A stretch of 64,000 nt of DNA from Eggerthella sinensis (GTDB taxonomy: Bacteria; Actinomycetota; Coriobacteriia; Coriobacteriales; Eggerthellaceae), in NCBI RefSeq assembly GCF_003339815.1, contig NZ_PPTT01000010.1:56761-120760 (forward strand), given 5' to 3'. Positions 1 through 9,541 of this stretch are shown here, in pieces. A model generated the notes under the pieces. The model was not told the origin of the DNA, did not search any database, and saw only the letters and a program-made list of their open reading frames with translations. Numbering within the stretch: position 1 is the stretch's first letter; each line of letters starts with the position of its first letter. A program made the translations under genes and the position numbers.

Positions 1-789
1 CGCGTGGGCCACACAAGCGGCGAGATTCTCGTGACGCTCGTGACGAACGGCCGCGAGTTCCCCGGCTCGAAGGCGTTTTGCCGCGAGCTCGCGCGCCGCT
101 GCCCCCGCATCACGTCCGTCGTGCAGAACGTGAACGAGCGCCAAACGAACGTCATCCTGGGTAACCGCGAGCAGACGCTGTACGGGCCGGGCTTTATCCT
201 GGACAAGCTGTGCGGTTTGAGCTTCCGCATCTCGTCGCAATCGTTTTACCAGGTGAACGCCGTGCAAACCGAGGTGCTGTACGAGCGCGCCATCGAATTG
301 GCGGGATTCACGGGCACCGAGACGGCCATCGATGCGTATTGCGGCACGGGTACCATCGGTCTCGTGGCTGCGAAGCGCGGCGCCGCGCAGGTGATTGGCG
401 TGGACACCGTGGCGTCGGCCGTGCGCGACGCGCGCGAGAACGCCAAGCACAACGGCGTGGAGAACGCTCGGTTCGTGGTGGGCGATGCGGGCGCTTTCAT
501 GCGCGAGCGCGCCGCCGAGGGGCAGCCCGTCGACGTGCTGCTCATGGACCCGCCGCGCGCGGGCGCGAGCGAGGAATTCCTCGCCGCCGCCGTGACGCTT
601 GCGCCTCGACGCATCGTCTACATCTCCTGCAATCCCGAGACGCAGGTGCGCGACGTGGGCTACCTGCGCACGCACGGCTTCGCAGTGCGCGCGGTGCAAC
701 CGGTGGACATGTTCCCCCATACGGATCATATTGAGACAATCGCGCTGATGGAGCGCGTGGAGGACGCCCCTGAAAGGAGCGTACGATGA
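1..789 (+). CDS. rlmD: 23S rRNA (uracil-5)-methyltransferase, RlmD/TrmA family (5' truncated by window)
   Basis: SAM-dependent RNA methyltransferase that makes 5-methyluridine, most likely in 23S rRNA. The visible 262 residues are the C-terminal catalytic part. They hold the substrate-side FYQVN motif, the SAM-binding motif I DAYCGTGTIGL, motif IV MDPPRAG, the catalytic cysteine in YISCNP and the terminal HTDHIETIALM motif that carries the general-base glutamate. The reading frame is open to base 1, so the N-terminal TRAM/Fe-S part lies upstream of the window. The stop overlaps the start of the next gene by 4 bases (ATGA), implying translational coupling. RlmD, RlmC and TrmA cannot be separated securely without the N-terminus. 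Confidence 0.9.
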   Translation, partial: RVGHTSGEILVTLVTNGREFPGSKAFCRELARRCPRITSVVQNVNERQTNVILGNREQTLYGPGFILDKLCGLSFRISSQSFYQVNAVQTEVLYERAIELAGFTGTETAIDAYCGTGTIGLVAAKRGAAQVIGVDTVASAVRDARENAKHNGVENARFVVGDAGAFMRERAAEGQPVDVLLMDPPRAGASEEFLAAAVTLAPRRIVYISCNPETQVRDVGYLRTHGFAVRAVQPVDMFPHTDHIETIALMERVEDAPERSVR

Positions 790-3452
790 GCGAGCACGAC
801 CAGGAGCAGGCCTCCGCTTCCGACGACAAGCCCTCGGAAAAAGCCGCGCCTCTGCTTCGGCACGATGCGCCGACGGCCGCCGATGACCATCATGGCGGCA
901 TGGCCGACCTGCACAGCTTCGTGTTCGACAGCGTGCTGGAAGGCATGCGCACGAGCATTTACGTGACCGATCCCGCTACGGATCGCATTCTGTATATGAA
1001 CGGGTTCATGAAGCACGACTACGGCGTGGAAGACCCCGAAGGCAAGGTGTGCTGGCAGGTGCTACAGCGCGGCCTGACGGAACGCTGCGCGTTTTGCCCG
1101 GTGGGCGAGCTGCTGAGCTGCGGCGAAGAAGCGCCGCTGGTGGAATGGGACGAGGAGAGCCCCGTCACCGGTCGCACGTATCGCAACTACGACAGCCTGG
1201 TGACCTGGATTGACGGCTCGCGCGTGCATCTGCAGCAGTCCGTGGACATCACGGCGCTCGTGTCGGCGAACACCGACGAGCTGACGGGCATGCTGTCGCG
1301 CCGGGCGGGCAAGGAACGCCTGGCCATCACGTTGGGCCGCGCGGCGGTCGAAGGCGAGGACGTGTCCGTTGCGCTTTACGACATCAACCGCCTCAAAGAG
1401 GTGAACGATCTCTGCGGGCATGCCGAAGGCGACTACCTCATCCGCTCGGCTGCGAACGCCGTGCGCCGCGAGTTCGGCCCGAACGATTACGGCTTTCGCC
1501 TGAGCGGCGACGAGTTCGTCTGCGTGTTTTTGGGCGATGCGGTGTCCGCGCGCCTGAAGATGGAACGCGCCCGTGCCGCGCTCGCCTCCCTGCCGCATCG
1601 CACCGATCCGGTGTACGACATGGGCTTTTGCTACGGCATCGCGGAGGTGGACCCCGATGCCCCGCTCGAGCTGTACGAGGTGCTGGCGCAGGCCGATCAG
1701 CGCATGTACGAGGAGAAGCGCCGCTACCATATCGACCGCAACATCAACGCGCTCATCTGCGCCGAGGAGTCCGGCGCCGGCGTGTCCGTCGATCCGGATA
1801 CGTTCACCTACGACGAAGACCGGCTCTACGATGCCCTCGTGGAGAGCACGGACGACTACCTTTATGTATGCAACATGAAGACGGGCGTGTTCCATTACCC
1901 GCGCGCGATGGTGGAGGAGTTCGACCTGCCGGGCGAGGTCATTGAGAACGCCGCCGCCGTGTGGGGCGCAAAGGTGCATCCCGACGACCGCCAGGCGTTC
2001 CTCGAGTCGAACCAGGAAATCACCGATGCGCGCACGACGCGCCATTGGGCCGAGTACCGCGCCATCAACCGCAAGGGCGAGTGGGTGCGCCTGCGCTGTC
2101 GCGGCCGACTCATCCTCGATGCGAAGGGCAAGCCGTTGCTGTTCGCCGGGTTCATCGCGAACCTGGGGAAGAAGAGCAAGGTGGACCCGCTCACGGGCCT
2201 GTTCAACAAGTTCGAGTTCGAAGACGACGTGCGTCGCCGCATCGAGACGGAGCCCGATGGGGCCATCAGCCTCATGATGCTGGGCATCGACGACCTGCGC
2301 CACATCAACGACCGCTACGACCGCGCGTTCGGCGACGAGGTCATCCGCTTCGTCGCGCAGCGCATTCAGAGCTCGCTGCCCGAAGACGCGCGCGTGTACC
2401 GCTTGGACGGCGACGAATTCGCCGTGCTCGTGAACGACGACATCGACGTGCTGCGCGGGGCGTATGCCCAGTTGGGCGGAATGTTCCAGCGTCAACACGA
2501 CCACAAGGGCCGCAAATTCTACTGCACGTTGTCGGGTGGCATCGCGCAGTATCCCGGCGACGCGCAAACCTATGAGAGCCTCGTGAAGTACGCGAACTAC
2601 GCGTTGGAGCACGCCAAGGGGCACGGCAAAAAGCGCTGCGTGAACTTCTCGCAGCCCATCCTGTCCGAGCGCACGCGCGAGCTCGAGCTCATGGAGCTGC
2701 TGCGCGACAGCGTCGAGAACAACTTCAAGGGCTTCAGCCTGTGCTATCAGCCGCAGGTGGAGGCGGCTACGGGACGCGTGGTGGGCGCCGAGGCGCTCGC
2801 GCGATGGCGCTGCGACGAGTACGGCGATCTGCCGCCGCTCGAGTTCATCCCGCTGCTCGAAGAGAGCGGCCTCATCGTGCCGATGGGCGCGTGGGTGCTG
2901 CGGCGCGCCGTGGATACCTGCAAGAAATGGCGCAAGGTGGTGCCGAACTTCACCATGAGCGTGAACCTGTCGTACCGTCAGCTCGACGAAGACGGCCTGG
3001 TCCCGCTTATCGTGGACACGCTGGAAGAGGCCGGTTTGCCGCCGGGAAGCCTCGTCGTGGAGATGACGGAAAGCCGGTTTGCCGACGATGCGAAGGTGAC
3101 GCACGAGCTGTTCGACGAGCTGCGCATGCAGGGCGTGCGGGTGGCCATGGACGATTTCGGCACGGGCTACTCGTCGTTGGGCGTGTTGAAAACGTCGCCC
3201 GCCGACATCGTGAAGATCGACCGCGCCTTCATCCGCGATATCCGCACGAGCACGTTCGACGCGACGTTCATCCGGTTCGTGGTGGAGCTGTGCCACGCGG
3301 TGGGCATCAGCGTGTGCCTGGAAGGCGTCGAAACCGACGAGGAATACGAAGTGGTGGGCGGCATGGGGCTCGACTACATTCAGGGCTTCCTGTTCGGTCG
3401 CCCGCTGCCCGAAGACGAATTCGAGCGGAGGTTCTTGGAGGGGAGCGTGTGA
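786..3452 (+). CDS. PAS-GGDEF-PAS-GGDEF-EAL cyclic-di-GMP signalling protein
   Basis: 888-residue cytoplasmic sensor with no membrane segment. An N-terminal PAS-like domain (about 35-155) contains a CAFCP cysteine pair. It is followed by GGDEF domain 1 (about 160-320, signature SGDEF), a second PAS (about 340-460), GGDEF domain 2 (about 465-620, signature DGDEF) and an EAL domain (about 630-880). The EAL domain keeps AEALARW, the TES glutamate, DDFGTGYSSL, VKIDRAF and EGVET, so phosphodiesterase activity is likely. Both GGDEF signatures are altered at their first residue. SGDEF can be active in other proteins, whereas DGDEF is more doubtful and may only bind GTP or regulate. The gene is coupled to its neighbours: 4-base overlap upstream and 1-base overlap with tilS. 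Confidence 0.9.
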   Translation: MSEHDQEQASASDDKPSEKAAPLLRHDAPTAADDHHGGMADLHSFVFDSVLEGMRTSIYVTDPATDRILYMNGFMKHDYGVEDPEGKVCWQVLQRGLTERCAFCPVGELLSCGEEAPLVEWDEESPVTGRTYRNYDSLVTWIDGSRVHLQQSVDITALVSANTDELTGMLSRRAGKERLAITLGRAAVEGEDVSVALYDINRLKEVNDLCGHAEGDYLIRSAANAVRREFGPNDYGFRLSGDEFVCVFLGDAVSARLKMERARAALASLPHRTDPVYDMGFCYGIAEVDPDAPLELYEVLAQADQRMYEEKRRYHIDRNINALICAEESGAGVSVDPDTFTYDEDRLYDALVESTDDYLYVCNMKTGVFHYPRAMVEEFDLPGEVIENAAAVWGAKVHPDDRQAFLESNQEITDARTTRHWAEYRAINRKGEWVRLRCRGRLILDAKGKPLLFAGFIANLGKKSKVDPLTGLFNKFEFEDDVRRRIETEPDGAISLMMLGIDDLRHINDRYDRAFGDEVIRFVAQRIQSSLPEDARVYRLDGDEFAVLVNDDIDVLRGAYAQLGGMFQRQHDHKGRKFYCTLSGGIAQYPGDAQTYESLVKYANYALEHAKGHGKKRCVNFSQPILSERTRELELMELLRDSVENNFKGFSLCYQPQVEAATGRVVGAEALARWRCDEYGDLPPLEFIPLLEESGLIVPMGAWVLRRAVDTCKKWRKVVPNFTMSVNLSYRQLDEDGLVPLIVDTLEEAGLPPGSLVVEMTESRFADDAKVTHELFDELRMQGVRVAMDDFGTGYSSLGVLKTSPADIVKIDRAFIRDIRTSTFDATFIRFVVELCHAVGISVCLEGVETDEEYEVVGGMGLDYIQGFLFGRPLPEDEFERRFLEGSV

Positions 3453-4576
3453 TGACGGACGCGAACGATCTTGTCGCGCGCGTGGAGGCAGCGCTTGCCG
3501 CGCGCGCTTTGGCCGGGGCGGATACGCCTGCTCTGCTGATGGTGTCGGGGGGCTCGGATTCCACGGCGCTTGCCTACCTGGCGCACGAGCTGCGCGAACG
3601 CGGTGCGCTCGGGCAGCTGGCCATGCTGCATGTCAACCATCAGCTGCGGGGTCAGGACGCCGACGACGATGCGCGCTTCGTGGCGCAGTTGGCCGAGCTG
3701 CTGGGCATCCCGCTGTTCTCGTGCGACATCGACATCGCGGGCGAGGCGCAGCGCACGGGCGAGAACGTGGAAGCCGTCGCCCGCCGCGAGCGCTACCTGG
3801 CGGCGAACGAGGCGCTTGAAAGCCTGTGCCTCCATGCGGCGGCGCCGTTGGCGGACGGCCGCATCCTCACGGCGCACACGTCCGACGACCGCGTGGAGAG
3901 CTTCTACATGCGCTCCATCGTGGGCACCGGCCCGGGCGGCTTCCGCGCGATGAAGTACCGCAACGGCCCCGTGGTGCGCCCGCTGCTCGACGTGAGCCGC
4001 GACGACCTGCGCGCCTACGTGTCGCAGCGCGAGCAGGCGGGCGAAGCCGTCGCGTGCGACGGCGAGGGCAACCTGTGGCGCGAGGACGCGACGAACGCGC
4101 ATACCGACCGCTTCCGCGCCTTTGTGCGCCACGAGATCGTGCCGCGCGCGAAGGAGCGCAACCCGCAGCTGCTCGAGGTGCTGAGCCGCACGATGAACCT
4201 CATCGCCGACGAGGACGACATGCTGGAAAGCATGGTGGACGAGCTCATGGAGCGCCACGTGACCTGGACCGAGCAGGTGCCGGGCCGCGCGCCGGACTTC
4301 GACGCCGGCTGCGTGCTGGCCCCCGCCTTCGGCGCGGAGCCGCTGCCGTTGCGCCGCCGCTCCGTGATGCGCACGCTGCAACTCATGCTCGGCCGCGAGG
4401 CGCGCGTGGAAACCGCCTCGGTGCAGGCCGTGCTCGACGCTTACGACACGGCGGACGGCGCCCCTCGTGGCGGCTACGTGACCAACATCCAGGGCGACCT
4501 CGCCGTGAGCGCGAACAAGCACGGCGTGCGCCTCGAGCCCATGCCCGCCTACCGAGCCCGCCGCAAACGCGCCTGA
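3452..4576 (+). CDS. tilS: tRNA(Ile)-lysidine synthase
   Basis: Modifies C34 of the CAU-anticodon tRNA-Ile to lysidine using ATP and lysine, which lets it read AUA. The N-terminal PP-loop ATPase motif SGGSDST is near residue 31, followed by HVNHQLRG and the AHTSDDRVES motif typical of the N-type ATP pyrophosphatase fold. The 374-residue length is normal. The ATG at 3452 shares one base with the preceding stop; extending further upstream would run into the EAL gene in another frame. tilS, hpt and ftsH are neighbours in many Gram-positive genomes, and here only maf intervenes. Confidence 0.95.
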   Translation: MTDANDLVARVEAALAARALAGADTPALLMVSGGSDSTALAYLAHELRERGALGQLAMLHVNHQLRGQDADDDARFVAQLAELLGIPLFSCDIDIAGEAQRTGENVEAVARRERYLAANEALESLCLHAAAPLADGRILTAHTSDDRVESFYMRSIVGTGPGGFRAMKYRNGPVVRPLLDVSRDDLRAYVSQREQAGEAVACDGEGNLWREDATNAHTDRFRAFVRHEIVPRAKERNPQLLEVLSRTMNLIADEDDMLESMVDELMERHVTWTEQVPGRAPDFDAGCVLAPAFGAEPLPLRRRSVMRTLQLMLGREARVETASVQAVLDAYDTADGAPRGGYVTNIQGDLAVSANKHGVRLEPMPAYRARRKRA

Positions 4577-4580
4577 CGGG

Positions 4581-4608
4581 TTGTCGCCGGCGCGAGTTGC
4601 GTTACAAT
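4581..4608 (+). promoter_or_regulatory. sigma-70-type promoter of maf, apparently leaderless
   Basis: TTGTCG (4581-4586), a 16-base spacer and TACAAT (4603-4608). Transcription would start about 7 bases later, at 4615-4616, which is exactly the ATG of maf. The in-frame ATG at 4607 overlaps the -10 element and cannot be transcribed from here. Confidence 0.6.
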
Positions 4609-4615
4609 GCGGGGC

Positions 4616-5275
4616 ATGGAAAACGAAGAGAACACTCAAACTGACGCGATGCCCGCCCTTGATGTGGTGCTGGCAAGCGCGTCTCCGCGTCGCAAGCAGC
4701 TGCTTGCGGACGCCGGCGTGCGCTTCGTCGTGCACGCATCCGACGTGGACGAAACCCTTGAGCCCGACCTGTTGGCCGACCCGCCCGAGGCGTGCAAGAA
4801 GCTGGCCGAACGCAAGGCCGGTGCCGTGGTGCAGGAAGTGCTGGCCGAGGACTACATCGGCATGGCCGCCGTCATCGGCGCGGACACCATGGTGGTGTGC
4901 GAGGGCGAAATCTTCGGCAAACCCGTGAGCCTTTCCGACGCGAAGCGCATGCTGCGTCGCCTGTCGGGGCGCACGCACGAGGTGCTCACCGCCGTGTCGG
5001 TGTGGATGGTGGCTGCTCCCGAGCCCGAGAAGATCTCGCTCGGTTTCCGCACGTTCGTCGATCGGTCGGCTGTGACGTTCCACGAGCTCACCGACGAGCA
5101 GATTGCCGATTACCTGCGCAAAGGCGAATCGTTCGACAAGGCGGGCGCCTACGCCGTGCAGGGCGCCGGCGCCGATCTCGTCGCGCGCGTGGATGGCGCG
5201 CTGGACACCGTCATCGGCCTGCCCGTCACCCGTCTGCTCAAGGAGTTCCCCGACCTTGTCGGTCCGGTGGCCTAA
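4616..5275 (+). CDS. maf: Maf-family nucleotide pyrophosphatase (dTTP/UTP type)
   Basis: House-cleaning nucleoside triphosphate pyrophosphatase, implicated in septum control. The N-terminal signature LASASPRRKQLL, the central GADTMV motif, SGRTHEV and the AYAVQGAGA segment are the conserved Maf/YhdE landmarks. The 219-residue length from the ATG at 4616 is slightly long because of an extra N-terminal tail of about 15 residues. The start at 4616 is preferred over 4607 because the only visible promoter places its -10 over 4607. No Shine-Dalgarno sequence precedes 4616, which fits a leaderless message. Confidence 0.92.
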   Translation: MENEENTQTDAMPALDVVLASASPRRKQLLADAGVRFVVHASDVDETLEPDLLADPPEACKKLAERKAGAVVQEVLAEDYIGMAAVIGADTMVVCEGEIFGKPVSLSDAKRMLRRLSGRTHEVLTAVSVWMVAAPEPEKISLGFRTFVDRSAVTFHELTDEQIADYLRKGESFDKAGAYAVQGAGADLVARVDGALDTVIGLPVTRLLKEFPDLVGPVA

Positions 5276-5480
5276 CGGTTTCGGTAGCCTATTGTCCCAG
5301 TTCCCACGGTGAAATGTAAAAATCGTGGCATGTGGGCTGGCGTTACCGTATCGTCTCCTTTTCCCGTGACGGCAATGGTACACTAACCGAACTCAAGGTA
5401 AGCGTGACGCTTTCGCCCTCTGATCACGTACTTCGATCAGGGACGATGGCAGATGCAAACGCGATGAAGAGGTTAGGAAC
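5276..5480 (+). promoter_or_regulatory. intergenic region with extended -10 promoter for hpt-ftsH
   Basis: 205 bases between maf and hpt. TG followed by one base and TACACT (5376-5384) forms an extended -10 element; no convincing -35 is seen. A short inverted repeat (TGATC/GATCA type) lies at about 5421-5440 in the would-be leader. The rest shows nothing recognisable. Confidence 0.4.
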
Positions 5481-6023
5481 GTGCACAACGACATTTCGGA
5501 GATTCTGTTCACCGAAGAGCAGATCGCAGATCGTGTGAGCGAAATCGGTGCAGCAATCACCCGTGATTACGCCGACGCAGCAGACGAGGGCATCGTCCTC
5601 ATATCGGTACTGCGCGGCGCCGCCATCTTCATGGCGGACCTCGCGCGTCAAATCGAGCTTCCCTGCGAGATGGACTACATGGCCATCTCGTCGTACGGCA
5701 ACGGGGCCAAAAGCTCCGGCGTCGTGCGCATCCTGAAGGACTTGTCCTCCGAGATCGAGGGTCGTCACGTTGTCATCGCCGAGGACATCCTCGACTCTGG
5801 GCTTACCCTGACGTACTTGCTGAAAAACCTGGCGTCGCGTCGTCCGGCCTCGCTCGAAGTGGCCACGCTTCTGAGGAAGAAGACGCTCGCACAGGCGAAG
5901 ATCGACTGCAAATATATAGGTTTCGAGTGCCCCGACGAATTCATCGTGGGATACGGGCTGGATTTTGCGGAGCGGTACCGCAATCTGCCCTACATCGGCA
6001 TCTTGAAGCCGGAAGTCTACTAA
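5481..6023 (+). CDS. hpt: hypoxanthine phosphoribosyltransferase
   Basis: Purine salvage enzyme converting hypoxanthine or guanine plus PRPP to IMP or GMP. 180 residues, normal for the family. The PRPP-binding loop VVIAEDILDSGLT, the early SVLRGAAIF loop and the C-terminal YGLDFAERYRNLPYIG stretch are all characteristic. Translation starts at GTG 5481 after an AGAGGTTAGGA ribosome site. ftsH follows 9 bases downstream, so the two are almost certainly one transcript. Confidence 0.95.
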   Translation: MHNDISEILFTEEQIADRVSEIGAAITRDYADAADEGIVLISVLRGAAIFMADLARQIELPCEMDYMAISSYGNGAKSSGVVRILKDLSSEIEGRHVVIAEDILDSGLTLTYLLKNLASRRPASLEVATLLRKKTLAQAKIDCKYIGFECPDEFIVGYGLDFAERYRNLPYIGILKPEVY

Positions 6024-6032
6024 AGAGGAACT

Positions 6033-8237
6033 ATGCCACAGCCAAACAAACAATCGCAGTTCCAGCAACCCAGTCCGCGGACGACCATCATCTCGGTCAT
6101 TCTGTTCATGCTGGTGGCCTTCTTCGTGGGCCAGCAGTTCATGAACATGTCCTCCACGAGCGCCACGCCCACCGACCGCCTCATCACCTCGGAGTTCGTG
6201 CAGGCGGTTGAGCAGGATCGCGCCACGAAGGTGGTGTACAACGCCGGCGACTACACGGTGTCGGGTTCGTACTATCCCGCCATCACGGCCGGGTCCACCG
6301 GCGCCGACGCCTTCAACGAGGCCTTCCAGGCGCTCAACGCGCGCATGGCCACGCTGAAGAGCCCCGAGACGGGCAAGGCGCTTGGCGGCGTGGGCACCAC
6401 CGACATCAAGCCGGCCACGCTGGGTGAGCCTCACAACTTCACGTCCACCTACTACGGCGGTTCGCTGGGCGACCTCATGGCTGCCCATCCCAACATTCCC
6501 TACGAGGTGTCGCTGCCGAGCCCCTTCCTTGAGCTGCTTGGCACGCTGCTGCCCATCGGCCTGATTGCGCTCGTGCTGCTGTTCTTCTTCTCGCAGATGC
6601 AGAAGGCGAACAACTCGCAGATGAGCTTCGGCAAGGCCAAGACGAAGAAATCCATCGAGGAGCGTCCGGACGTCAAGTTCACCGACGTTGCCGGTGTGGA
6701 CGAGGCCGTCGAGGAAATGCAGGAGATCAAGGACTTCCTCGCGAACCCTGCGAAGTACCAGTCCATGGGCGCGAAGATTCCGCGCGGCTGCTTGCTGGTA
6801 GGCCCTCCGGGCACCGGCAAGACGCTGCTTGCGCGCGCTGTCGCCGGCGAGGCAGGCGTGCCGTTCTTCAGCATCTCTGGCTCCGACTTCGTGGAAATGT
6901 TCGTCGGCGTGGGCGCGTCCCGTGTGCGCGACCTGTTCCAGCAGGCGAAGGACGCCAGTCCGGCCATCATCTTCATCGACGAGATCGACGCGGTTGGCCG
7001 TCAGCGCGGTACCGGCCTCGGCGGCGGTCACGACGAGCGCGAGCAGACGCTCAACCAGCTGCTCGTTGAGATGGACGGCTTCGAGAGCAACGACTCCGTG
7101 GTGCTCATCGCCGCCACGAACCGTGCCGATGTCCTTGACCCGGCGCTGCTGCGTCCCGGCCGTTTCGACCGCCAGATTGTGGTGGACGCCCCCGACGTGA
7201 AGGGCCGCGAGAAGATCCTGCAGGTGCACTCGAAGGACAAGCCCATCGGCAGCGACGTCGATCTGACGAAGGTGGCCAAGCTCACGCCGGGCTTCACCGG
7301 CGCCGACCTGGCGAACCTCATGAACGAATCGGCGCTGCTCACGGCGCGTCGTGGCAAGAAGATCATCACGCAGCAGGAAGTGTCCGAGTCCATGGAGCGC
7401 GTCATTGCCGGACCGGAGCGCAAGGGCCGCGTGCTCGACGAGCAGACGAAGCACACCATCGCGTACCACGAGAGCGGTCACGCCCTGGTGGGTCACTCGC
7501 TGCCGCACGCCGATCCCGTGCACAAGATCTCGATCATCTCGCGCGGCCGTGCGCTGGGCTACACGCTGTCCATCCCCAAGGAGGACAAGGTGCTCAACTC
7601 GCTCGGCGAGATGCGCGACGAGCTGGCCGTGTTCATGGGCGGTCGCGTGGCGGAGGAAATCTTCTGCGACGACATCACCACGGGCGCATCGAACGACCTC
7701 GAGCGCGCCACGAAGATGGCCCGCGCCATCGTCACGCAGTACGGCATGAGCGCCGAGCTGGGCACGCAGGTGTTCGGCCAGCCGAACCACGAAGTGTTCC
7801 TGGGCCGCGACTACGGCAACACGCAGGACTACTCGGAGGAGACGGCGAAGCGCATCGACGACGAGGTTGCCCGCATCATGAAGGATGCGCACGATCGCGC
7901 CTACGAGATCCTCAGCAGCCATCGCGAGCAGATGGATCTTATGGCGAACGTGCTGCTCGAGCGCGAGACGGTGGAAGGCGAGGCCTGCCAGGCCCTGCTG
8001 GACAACACGTGGGACGAGTACCTGAACCACGAGAGCGACATCATTGCCGCCAAGGAAGCCGAAGAGCGTGCGGCGCGCGAGCGCGATGCGAAGCTGGCCG
8101 ATCCGAACTGGAAGGAAGAGCCGGTGGAGCCGGGCGATCAGGACCCGAATCCGCCCTTCCGCGAGCCGTCCGACGAGGCTGAGGGAACCGACCCGCAGGA
8201 AGCCCCCAAACAGGAAGGCGACGAGACCGCACGATGA
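6033..8237 (+). CDS. ftsH: ATP-dependent zinc metalloprotease FtsH
   Basis: Membrane-anchored AAA+ protease for quality control of membrane and regulatory proteins. Two transmembrane helices (about residues 14-34 and 166-190) flank an extracytoplasmic domain. The AAA module has Walker A GPPGTGKT at 257 and Walker [12 protein letters not shown]. The zinc site HESGH is at 479-483, with the downstream acidic ligand in the ASNDLERA segment. The acidic C-terminal tail rich in Pro/Glu (from about 690) is longer than in E. coli FtsH. The stop overlaps the folPK start by 4 bases. Confidence 0.97.
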   Translation: MPQPNKQSQFQQPSPRTTIISVILFMLVAFFVGQQFMNMSSTSATPTDRLITSEFVQAVEQDRATKVVYNAGDYTVSGSYYPAITAGSTGADAFNEAFQALNARMATLKSPETGKALGGVGTTDIKPATLGEPHNFTSTYYGGSLGDLMAAHPNIPYEVSLPSPFLELLGTLLPIGLIALVLLFFFSQMQKANNSQMSFGKAKTKKSIEERPDVKFTDVAGVDEAVEEMQEIKDFLANPAKYQSMGAKIPRGCLLVGPPGTGKTLLARAVAGEAGVPFFSISGSDFVEMFVGVGASRVRDLFQQAKDASPAIIFIDEIDAVGRQRGTGLGGGHDEREQTLNQLLVEMDGFESNDSVVLIAATNRADVLDPALLRPGRFDRQIVVDAPDVKGREKILQVHSKDKPIGSDVDLTKVAKLTPGFTGADLANLMNESALLTARRGKKIITQQEVSESMERVIAGPERKGRVLDEQTKHTIAYHESGHALVGHSLPHADPVHKISIISRGRALGYTLSIPKEDKVLNSLGEMRDELAVFMGGRVAEEIFCDDITTGASNDLERATKMARAIVTQYGMSAELGTQVFGQPNHEVFLGRDYGNTQDYSEETAKRIDDEVARIMKDAHDRAYEILSSHREQMDLMANVLLERETVEGEACQALLDNTWDEYLNHESDIIAAKEAEERAARERDAKLADPNWKEEPVEPGDQDPNPPFREPSDEAEGTDPQEAPKQEGDETAR

Positions 8238-9541
8238 TCTGGCGCTGCTCAACCTATGAATTCGACACGAGGATGCCCATCGTTATGGGCATCCTCAACG
8301 TTACCCCCGATTCCTTCTCCGACGGCGGACAGCATAACGCGCTCGATGCCGCGCTCGCGCATGCCGACCGCATGCTGGAGGAAGGTGCCCGCATCATCGA
8401 CGTGGGCGGGGAGTCCACCCGTCCCGGCGCCGCCCCGGTGAGCGTTGACGAAGAACTCGCGCGCGTGCTGCCCGTGGTGGAAGCGCTGGCCGCGCGCGAC
8501 GTGTGCGTGAGCATCGACACGCGGCACGCCGATGTGGCGCGCGCGTGCGTGGATGCGGGCGCGTCCGTCGTGAACGACGTGTCCGGGTTCCGCGATCCGG
8601 CTATGGTGGACGCCGTACGTGAAAGCGACTGCGGCCTGGTAATCATGCACATGCAGGGCGACCCCTCGACGATGCAGAACGCGCCGGCGTACGACGATGT
8701 GGTTGTTGACGTGCGGGAATGGCTGCGCACGCGCGCAGCCGAGCTTGAGGCTGCGGGCGTTGCGCACGACCGCATCTGCATCGACCCGGGCCCTGGCTTC
8801 GGCAAGACGCCGTCGCAGACGCTCGAGCTGGTGCGCAACTTCCAGGAGTTCGTGCGCCTCGGCTATCCCGTCATGGTGGCTGTGTCGCGCAAGAGTTTCC
8901 TGGGATGGGCCTATCACATCGATGAGCCTGCCGCGCGCGACGAAGTGTCGGCTACCGAAGCGCTCATGGCCTGCGAGCTGGGAGCGAGCGTGGTGCGCAC
9001 GCACAACGTGGCAGCGACGGTTGCGGCGCTCGAGGGGCTGCGCCCGTACGCGCTCATCGGCATGGGATGCAACGTGCCGCTGGTTGCATCGCCCGGCGAG
9101 GAACGCGAGGGCAAGCTGGCCATGCTCAACCAGGCCATCACCGAGCTGTGCTCGCTGCCCGACTCGCAGATCGTCGACATTTCCAGCTTCTACGAGAGCG
9201 AACCTGCCTACTTTCTCGATCAGGACCCGTTCGTCAACGCCGTGGTGCTGCTGCGCACGGGCATCCCGCCGAAGGAGCTGCTGGGTTACCTCCACGCCGT
9301 CGAGAACAGCCTGGGCCGCGTGCGCACCGTGGAGAACGGCCCGCGCACCTGCGACCTGGACATTCTGGACTACCAGCTGTACGTCGTGGACACCGACGTG
9401 CTCACCCTGCCGCACCCCCGTGTGCTCGAGCGCGACTTCGTGGTGAAGCCGCTGCTGGAAATCATGCCGGGACACGTGCTCGCCGATGGCGCGCCCGTGA
9501 CGGAAGAGCACGTGACCGTAGGGAAGAGCGTTCGGTTGTGA
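8234..9541 (+). CDS. folP-folK: bifunctional dihydropteroate synthase / HPPK fusion
   Basis: 435 residues joining two consecutive folate enzymes. Residues about 13-275 are dihydropteroate synthase, with MGILNVTPDSFSDGG, the GGESTRPGA loop, SIDT, NDVSG and the late SRKSFLG motif. Residues about 277-430 are 6-hydroxymethyl-7,8-dihydropterin pyrophosphokinase, with ALIGMGCN, the RTCDLDILDY catalytic segment and LPHPR. The order FolP-FolK is the reverse of the pathway order of use. The ATG at 8234 overlaps the ftsH stop (ATGA), which decides the start. No folB or folE is nearby. Confidence 0.93.
   Translation: MIWRCSTYEFDTRMPIVMGILNVTPDSFSDGGQHNALDAALAHADRMLEEGARIIDVGGESTRPGAAPVSVDEELARVLPVVEALAARDVCVSIDTRHADVARACVDAGASVVNDVSGFRDPAMVDAVRESDCGLVIMHMQGDPSTMQNAPAYDDVVVDVREWLRTRAAELEAAGVAHDRICIDPGPGFGKTPSQTLELVRNFQEFVRLGYPVMVAVSRKSFLGWAYHIDEPAARDEVSATEALMACELGASVVRTHNVAATVAALEGLRPYALIGMGCNVPLVASPGEEREGKLAMLNQAITELCSLPDSQIVDISSFYESEPAYFLDQDPFVNAVVLLRTGIPPKELLGYLHAVENSLGRVRTVENGPRTCDLDILDYQLYVVDTDVLTLPHPRVLERDFVVKPLLEIMPGHVLADGAPVTEEHVTVGKSVRL

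Noticed and set aside
1062..3296. 744-codon open frame on the minus strand opposite the GGDEF/EAL gene
   Set aside because: It is an antisense shadow produced by GC-rich codon use; composition is His/Arg/Ala-rich without any domain, while the plus strand has full domain motifs.
4607..4618. ATG 4607 as the maf start
   Set aside because: It overlaps the -10 hexamer TACAAT, so it cannot be within the transcript; ATG 4616 is at the expected transcription start.
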